Positions 57,558 to 64,000 of a DNA stretch of 64,000 nucleotides are shown here, piece after piece. The translations under genes were made by a program, and so were the position numbers. Position 1 is the stretch's first letter; every line of letters begins with the position of its first letter. The stretch is from Trichoplusia ni. Taxonomy: Eukaryota; Arthropoda; Insecta; Lepidoptera; Noctuidae. The stretch is taken from positions 13,685,794-13,749,793 of the forward strand of contig NC_039487.1 of the NCBI RefSeq assembly GCF_003590095.1, read 5' to 3'. The notes under the pieces were generated by a model that saw nothing but the letters and a program-made list of their open reading frames with translations, made no database searches and was not told the DNA's origin.

Positions 57558-60500
57558 TCCCACGCTACCGCTGCGCCCGTCGGCGTCGCATACGGAACTG
57601 ACGGGCTTGCCGGGGCTCCGGTCAGCGTCGACCCCGCCGCGCCTGTCGTTGGCGTCGCGACGGTCGAGACTGTCGCGTCGGTCGCACCCACCGCCACCGT
57701 CCTCCGCTGGACACCCGCGCCCCTCCCCCACTGGCGACCCGTCTTACATCGGACTGTTTAATTTCCAACGCCATCTCAGTATGTCGGGAGATTAGTGTAA
57801 ATATAAAAAAATGGAATTAAAACGGATGAGGTTGTAGTTGAAATTTAGATTTTACAATTTTTACTCTGTGTCGATCGACTGCGCCTGTCCGTGCGATGTG
57901 ACTTTGTCGCGGCGTTCAGATAAATACTCTTAGTGTTCGGCGTCCGACAGACGCGGGTAATCGACATGGTTTTCATTATAACTTGTTAAGGCGATAACAA
58001 AATACAATACTCCAACGATAATTATGTAAAAAAATATTAAAGCTACGAAATAAAACAACATATTATATTCTAATATTTTTATAGAATATAAAAACAAGTA
58101 TGATATGATCAAGCCTTCCAGTAATTTAGTGAAATAAAATGTTAATAAAAGTGCAGCTTATAAAATATTGTTTTGCTGAGCTGTGAGACAGGGAAAGCGA
58201 ATAGAATGCTTCCAGAGGCGTCAAAACAGTTGCAATTGACGAAAGTGTGATACTATAAGTTGTTTTTTGTTTCGTTGTTGTGTGTTTTGTAATGGGAATT
58301 AAAATTAAATAGGCATAAGACGTCGATTAGTTTAAAAGTATTTTTTTTTAATTTATTGAACGAATATTTAATAAAGACGAGCCTTGCTTAAGAGATTAGT
58401 TTAGTTGTAATTAGTAGCGAACAGAGTAGCTGATTTATTGTACTTTCGATCGATCGAAATAAGACATTGAATTTTTTTATCAAAAAGAAAATAGTAAAAA
58501 AGATTTTTCTGTAATTTTCGCACAAACACACATCACTATTGATCTCAGTGACACAGATGTACGATATTTGAGTTTTTTTTTTGTATTTTTACTATTTTTT
58601 TTATTGCATCGAAAGCGACAATAAATCAAGAGTAGTATGACTCGTGTCGAATAACGTTTTATAGGTGCCTTTCATAAAGAAAATTAAATTAACTTAAATA
58701 ATAGGGATTTGTATATTGTAGTGTTCTTTTTGATAAATCCATCCGCTCATAACTGTAACAAGAGGTCGTTAAATGTTTAAGAGTTGTGTGTTTTGTAAAC
58801 GAAAGTTATTTCATTGCTGGTTGGCAGCTGCTCAAAATTCAGTCAGATTGTAGAAGATAGCAAAACTGTAATTTTTAGAGCAAAAAAAACGAAATTTGAA
58901 ATATGGAAAAATCATAATTTATTTGACACATTGTCAAGTATGTAATAAATACGTTTTTTATTTAATGTTTGTCTACTTGTTAGGCATGCTTTTATTTTAA
59001 CTTTATGTATTGAAAATGCACAAAAAACAGCTGTTTTATAAGCACAAAATACTCACTTAACTTTTGGTTACAAAATATGACACCATAAATAACTTACTTA
59101 ATCCTACAACTTAAACTAGAATTTAATTTTTCACTCATAAAAATGATTATTTTTCGCAATAAAAGTGGCCATACGAGGAAAGCTAGTCATTAGAGTTACA
59201 ATGTAAATTTAATGTTACATAAAGTATAAAAAAAATATTTACAATTATAAAAGACCCCTTACGTTTATAGGTAAGGGGTTGAGAAACTAAAAATGTGGCC
59301 AAATTACACTTAATTAATGAAATCCAAATATATATACACAATTTTTAATAGATTTAGGTTTAAATAAGCGTGGTATAATTAAGTTCGTAGCGGAAAATGA
59401 CGTGACGACAATTCGAGAAAAAAAATACATAAAAAAAGCAATTCAACATAAAACATCCACGTCATCTGTCATACAAATATCACAGTTTAATTTAATCTGG
59501 TTTGAAAATCATAATTTATTCTCCAATATTAGTTTCGATCATTTTATCGACAAGTTTTATTTCACGCGTTACAACCCTGATTTCGGATTTCTATATACCT
59601 AGTGTAGTATGAAACGTAGCAATAATTACAAGCAATAATTTAAAAAATAATTATAAAACAAAAAAAGGGCTTTAGTGAAGGCTAGACTTTGGTACTGAAA
59701 TGTAGTTTGACCTATAACGATTCGCGATATTTTTTCTATAGACGAACGGCGAGAGGCTGGAACTAAGTAACGATAATTATAGTGCGGTTTGGTACAATTA
59801 AAAGCTATTTGACAAAAATATATTAGACATACAGCTATAGTCGAACTAGGCAGAAAGGGATTAGTCAATTGCTAGCTATAGAAAACAATATTATTAGAAT
59901 AAAAAACATAGAAAATAGTAACGACGTTAAGGCTTGTTGATAACAGACAAAAAATACAGTTTCGTCATTGAAAATCTGAACGAAGTAACCTTGTAATGTG
60001 GTAAGGCAATACTAATATTGGTGACGAATTTAAAGCTCATTGGTGCCGAAAATTCTAGACTGTGATTCAATTGTTCATTCAGAACGTGTCTTATATTGAA
60101 ATAGTTGTTTTTGTATGATTGGCATCGCACGACGTGTGCTGTGGAATACGAAAAAAAATTGTATAATAATGACAGACAGAAACATGTTGTATGTAATGCA
60201 TTTGTTATTATTGTAAAGATATGGTAAAGGCGTTCGTGAGCTGAGGAATGTAATTTTTTTGACAGCGTACTTAGAAACGATAGATTTTTTTGATAGCTTT
60301 GCAATAATTTGTGAATGTGACTAATACAAAATTTTGTTTCGAACAAAAAAAACTGGGATAACGTGAAATTATGTATTGGTCGCATAATTGTTTGTTTCAT
60401 TATTAGCACCATTAATACTATATGGAGTAATATTGAAAGCCTAAACATTATGTGCCTTAGATACAACAATATTGTATGATATTTATGATGCGTTCTATAC

Positions 60501-61560
60501 AACGTGCTAACTAGAAATAAATGATAAACAATTATTTTGAATGCCTGGACTTTGAACGTTAAATCTTCTTGTTAGAGTTCATTTCTGCAAAGGCTTGTAC
60601 GTACTCCCAATGTTAAGTAATGTTGAAAGCAATTTTTATTGAAACAAAATTAGGCCCAATGTTTCGGAATGTGTAACTCCTAAAATATTAGTTTTCCCTA
60701 GATCTATCTTTAAGTTTTCTGTCATTGTTTCCTTACGATATGTATAACTTGAACCCGGGCACCCACCAGTCTGGAGATTTGTTTCGGATTCAGCTATATT
60801 GTAACCCTCATCTAATAATTATTGTACAATTAAGTAACGCTTTAAAGCGTAGTTTCGCTGAAATATTAAAAGTACTTCTATGATATTGTATAATTTTAGT
60901 AATTACCTACATTATACCCATTTACGTACCTATATACTTTACTGGCGTGTATATTCTTAATCTTCGCAACTTGGAATAGCAACGCTTTTATTTACGAAGT
61001 AGTCACCGTTGATTCTCGCATGGCTTTTTGATATAAAAATCAAAACATCTATTCTATAATGTACATTATGTTTTCTTAAGTTTCTCTTCTTGAAAGAACG
61101 AAAATCCGTCTTATAAGTTTCGTGGATTTCAAAAGTTGATACGTAAATAGAGAAAAATAATTATAAGGATAATTAACCGATAGAATACTCCTAGTTACGA
61201 TTTTATTAGTTTCTCAGATGTGCAATTATGATTAACTGTTTTTTTTAGCGAATTTGTTAATTTTTATTAGTATCTAATATTACGAATGTATTCATTGTCA
61301 TTGTATGTAAATATGTTCCGGAGTGTAATTATATTTTTTTTATTTGATTAACATTAGAATGGGTTTATGTTTGTCATCGGCCATGTCCTCCGCGCTTTCA
61401 TATTCATAGGTTTTTACAACTTTTCTTTATTTTTAAAATAGATACTCGCGAAACGTCCGGGATATTCCGACGTCGGGAAAAAAAATACCAACTCCTGAAC
61501 GTTTGAATACACTGAGCGATTTATGCAATAAACTAAAGATAGACTTGTAAAAATGTTATT
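57558..61560 (+). other. NFI 3' UTR and downstream region
   Basis: The first 190 bases are GC-rich, then AT-rich. Candidate poly(A) signals AATAAA: 58144-58149 (followed by a T/G-rich stretch from 58160), 58370-58375, 58620-58625 and 61527-61532. A perfect 16-bp palindrome TTTCGATCGATCGAAA lies at 58444-58459, and a 9-bp hairpin at 59254-59279. Two long minus-strand open frames lie at 59626-59868 and 59927-60502 (see findings). I cannot tell where the transcript ends. Confidence 0.5.
58144..58185 (+). terminator. Candidate NFI poly(A) signal
   Basis: AATAAA at 58144-58149, then TATTGTTTTGCTGAGCTGTG (58164-58183) as a possible GU-rich element. The 3' UTR would be about 0.6 kb. Other signals downstream could serve longer forms. 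Confidence 0.35.
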
Positions 61561-62838
61561 ACATGTATTTTTAACCTATACATAGTAAGATATTTATAGA
61601 ATTTTAGTCGTTTAATTATTTCGAACGACTTGTTATAAAGAAAATTGGTGCTTAAAGCTTAAAACAAAATATGACGGCACGTTGTCGTGTGTGTATTGTC
61701 ATGGAAGGGGTCAGAGCATTATGACATAGCATGCGTTGTTATGCTCCAGTGCTACGTAGAATCGGTAACACGCAAAAAAAATCTGTAGAAAAATTGTTTT
61801 ACGCCGACGCTGCAAGGTTAGTGCGCGCGGAATTAATTTTATTTTTTAGGTTATTTATGTTTTTAGTTTTGTTACGACAGTTGTTTAACGATTCTATGGA
61901 TCATTGAGAGCAGTTATAATAATGTAGGTAAACTTTGCTCAAAAACGATGAAAACTGAAAGTGTTACAGTTAATGCAATACAAACAAACAAACATACGAA
62001 TTGAGTTTTATTTCATGATTTGTTCCCTTGCCTTTCTTCTTGAGCTGTGACTTCCTTACGCAATACATCCCGCATTCATATATATTTGTATAAGCCTGAG
62101 GGTCTACAACCACGTCTTAAAGTAATTTTATTATGTCTGTAGAAGCGTGACAGCGCTATACACGGGGTAGAGCGGCATTTCTCTTTCACGCCCTCAGTAG
62201 TGGTATGTTACTTTCAAAAACTGTGGTTTATTTTACAACTATTAGATAATTCGTCTAGTATTACGACAATTTCAATTTAGAACCTGAATCATTTTAAAGG
62301 AGACAAAAATATTCCATTACCAGTGTTAAAAAACAATATCTCGAGAGATTTTCAATACCAAACTTCTACGGAACGGAATAATATATCACGTGTGATACCG
62401 GCAAAATACATTTCTAAATCAGTTATATTAAAAGAAACCCAAACAGCAATATACCCTGCTAAAGACGTTTTAATTCCAAAGCAGCAAATACAACGTTTTC
62501 AAACTTTCCCGCCTTAACTTGGTCAATCACAATGTCGATATCGACACCAACACGACATCAGCGCCATCTATTAACAAACCGTACGAACTATCCTCAATTC
62601 CGAACCCTCTACTATAAAACGCTTCACTTGCTATTGATTCCAAAACAGAAGCTATCCTTTTCCACCTAAACGTGTAAAAATAAAATCTAGTATTGAATTC
62701 GACTAAAAATGCATTAATTTTGTTGTTAAATATTAGTTTTGACGTAATTTACGTTTGTCTTTTGGGTTTACGCCGATAGTCGTCAATATGTCGATTTTTG
62801 AATAGGATCAATTGATTGATACCGATCGTAAGAAGGTA
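61561..62838. other. Intergenic region after NFI
   Basis: AT-rich, no recognised gene. The 64-codon + strand frame at 62323-62517 has protein-like composition (Lys/Gln/Ile/Ser) but begins with GTG, has no ATG and resembles nothing I know; a repeat-like CAGCGCCATCTATTAAC (62560-62576) follows. Confidence 0.4.
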
Positions 62839-62839
62839 T

Positions 62840-62900
62840 TATAATAGAGGCCAGTGCGTCAAACACAGTTCTCTGTTTACATTCAAAGGAAAACAGTGTT
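62840..62900 (+). promoter_or_regulatory. Candidate TATA/initiator promoter
   Basis: TATAAT at 62840-62845 and ACAGTT at 62865-62870, an arthropod initiator variant. With A at 62867 as +1 the TATA box begins at -27. The leader to the ATG at 62901 would be 34 nt. Confidence 0.4.
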
Positions 62901-62933
62901 ATGATATTGAATTACGCTCTACAGGAATACGAG
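62901..62933 (+). CDS. Candidate first coding exon of an unidentified gene (3' partial)
   Basis: ATG at 62901 begins MILNYALQEYE, followed by GAG|GTTAGT, a fair splice donor, in phase 0. Together with the TATA/initiator upstream it looks like a compact first exon of a gene that continues beyond the window. I see no second exon in 62934-64000. The peptide is too short to identify a family. Confidence 0.35.
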
Positions 62934-64000
62934 GTTAGTAAAATATATATTTTAAGTTATTTTCAAACATATTTCTATGTTATTAAAAGTTTAAAGAGTG
63001 TTTTTAAGGTAGAGTTAAGTAAAAGAAAGTTTGGCGGGTTGAAACGGTGTCTTTTTTCTGGGCTTTTCCTAGTTTAATAGTATTTTGGGTAAAAACGGGG
63101 TAAACATTAAATATTTGTAACAAAATTAGACTTGATTTCAAAACTGGAAAAAAATAAAGAGCTTAGTATTTCTAAGAAACATATTTTTATTTATATTGTA
63201 AGTAAGCATACAAACACACATATTTAAAACTTCAACATCCCATGTGAATTTCCATCAACATAAAAGGACAAAATTACTTTAACCATAACCTGCCGACAAA
63301 CATAAAAATACAAAATTCTAAATAACAGTTCGCTTCGCGTGCTCTTTTCGAGGGTTAAGCGACGCGGGGTAATAGCTACCCCATATAAATGTATGGGGCT
63401 CAGAGGGTTAAAATGTGTCTTACGAAGCATGTTACTATTACATCAGAATCAGTAGCTGTAGTTTCCGACGGGGGTCGAAAGTACCCCAAACGGAAATCAA
63501 GGTAAAAAATTGAGAGTTTATAAATGTTACTTGATTGAAAACCAAAGCATGCAGGTTCAGGTTTTTAAAAAGATACTTTCTAATTTAAAAGATTTGAAAA
63601 GATAACATAACATAATTAAATATACAGATATCTTTATGATTGTTTATTTGCATGCTGAAAGGCAGAATATGGTGATACCATTTACTATTATCATAACATC
63701 GCAAAACGCATAAAAGAATTTTCACGTATTTACTTTTAACGACGGCTCTACAGGTTCTTCAGGTCAATCTACATGATAAAGTCTTTCAATAGTTCTTATT
63801 AGAATTACGAGTAAAATAAAGTAAGATATCACTGGTATATTTTTACAACTAAATAACGCTATTGAAGATACAACCAATGTATACTAATTCAGGCTTAAAA
63901 TTTGATACTTAAAAAGTATCTAGATATTTATTTTTCATACAAATAATCTTAAATTTTTAAAACAAGACTCCTAATGCTGAAACACAACATGACAAGACGT
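62934..64000 (+). other. Downstream flank, possibly first intron of the candidate gene
   Basis: AT-rich. It contains two hairpin regions rich in GGGGT/ACCCC (63366-63398 and 63462-63496) flanked by copies of GAGGGTTAA; they cause the 68-codon minus-strand open frame at 63224-63430. No exon is seen. Confidence 0.4.

Noticed and set aside
57350..57731. 115- and 62-codon minus-strand frames at the NFI 3' end
   Set aside because: Antisense shadows of a GC-rich coding exon where stops are rare; the plus strand is the real gene.

Overview
The window is a piece of an AT-rich insect chromosome, most likely from a moth or butterfly (Lepidoptera). Three things point that way: split genes with GT-AG introns, many tRNA-derived SINEs and other short interspersed repeats of types familiar from lepidopteran genomes (tails such as GGCCTATGTCCAGCAGTGGA, heads such as CTGTTGCCCGCGACTTCGTCC), and two conserved animal genes. 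There are no bacterial operons, CRISPR arrays, rRNA genes or intact tRNA genes.

Layout. (1) Positions 2-355 are the C-terminal exon of MPP10 (MPHOSPH10), a U3 snoRNP/SSU-processome protein; the gene begins outside the window. (2) Nearly all the rest is one gene on the + strand encoding the transcription factor Nuclear Factor I (NFI/CTF). I could assemble a complete coding chain of 14 exons, with every splice phase matching, from an ATG at 3897 to a TGA at 57555-57557 (608 aa). A second first coding exon at 16846-16893, in a GC-box-rich island, gives a 593-aa product with another N-terminus. The DNA-binding domain is encoded at 45399-46946 and the proline/glycine-rich C-terminal half at 48388-57557. 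(3) The first intron is about 41.4 kb (28.5 kb from the second promoter). It has no other gene I recognise, but holds CpG-rich islands (about 28.5-29.5 kb, 39.87-40.08 kb, 40.35-40.56 kb), many repeats, one MITE and several perfect hairpins. (4) After the NFI stop comes an AT-rich 3' region with several candidate poly(A) signals and an unusually long minus-strand open frame (59927-60502). (5) At 62840-62933 a TATA box, an initiator and a short ORF ending at a splice donor look like the first exon of another + strand gene.

Working together: MPP10 acts in ribosome biogenesis and is probably just a neighbour. The interest lies in NFI: two promoters 13 kb apart, a huge regulatory first intron, a run of frame-neutral cassette-type exons, tandem acceptors that change only a few residues, and an open frame beyond the stop. 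I found no clearly new multi-gene system. The least-explained signals are the long minus-strand ORF, the 11-bp GC tandem array with an adjacent small ORF in the central intronic island, and the family of perfect hairpins.
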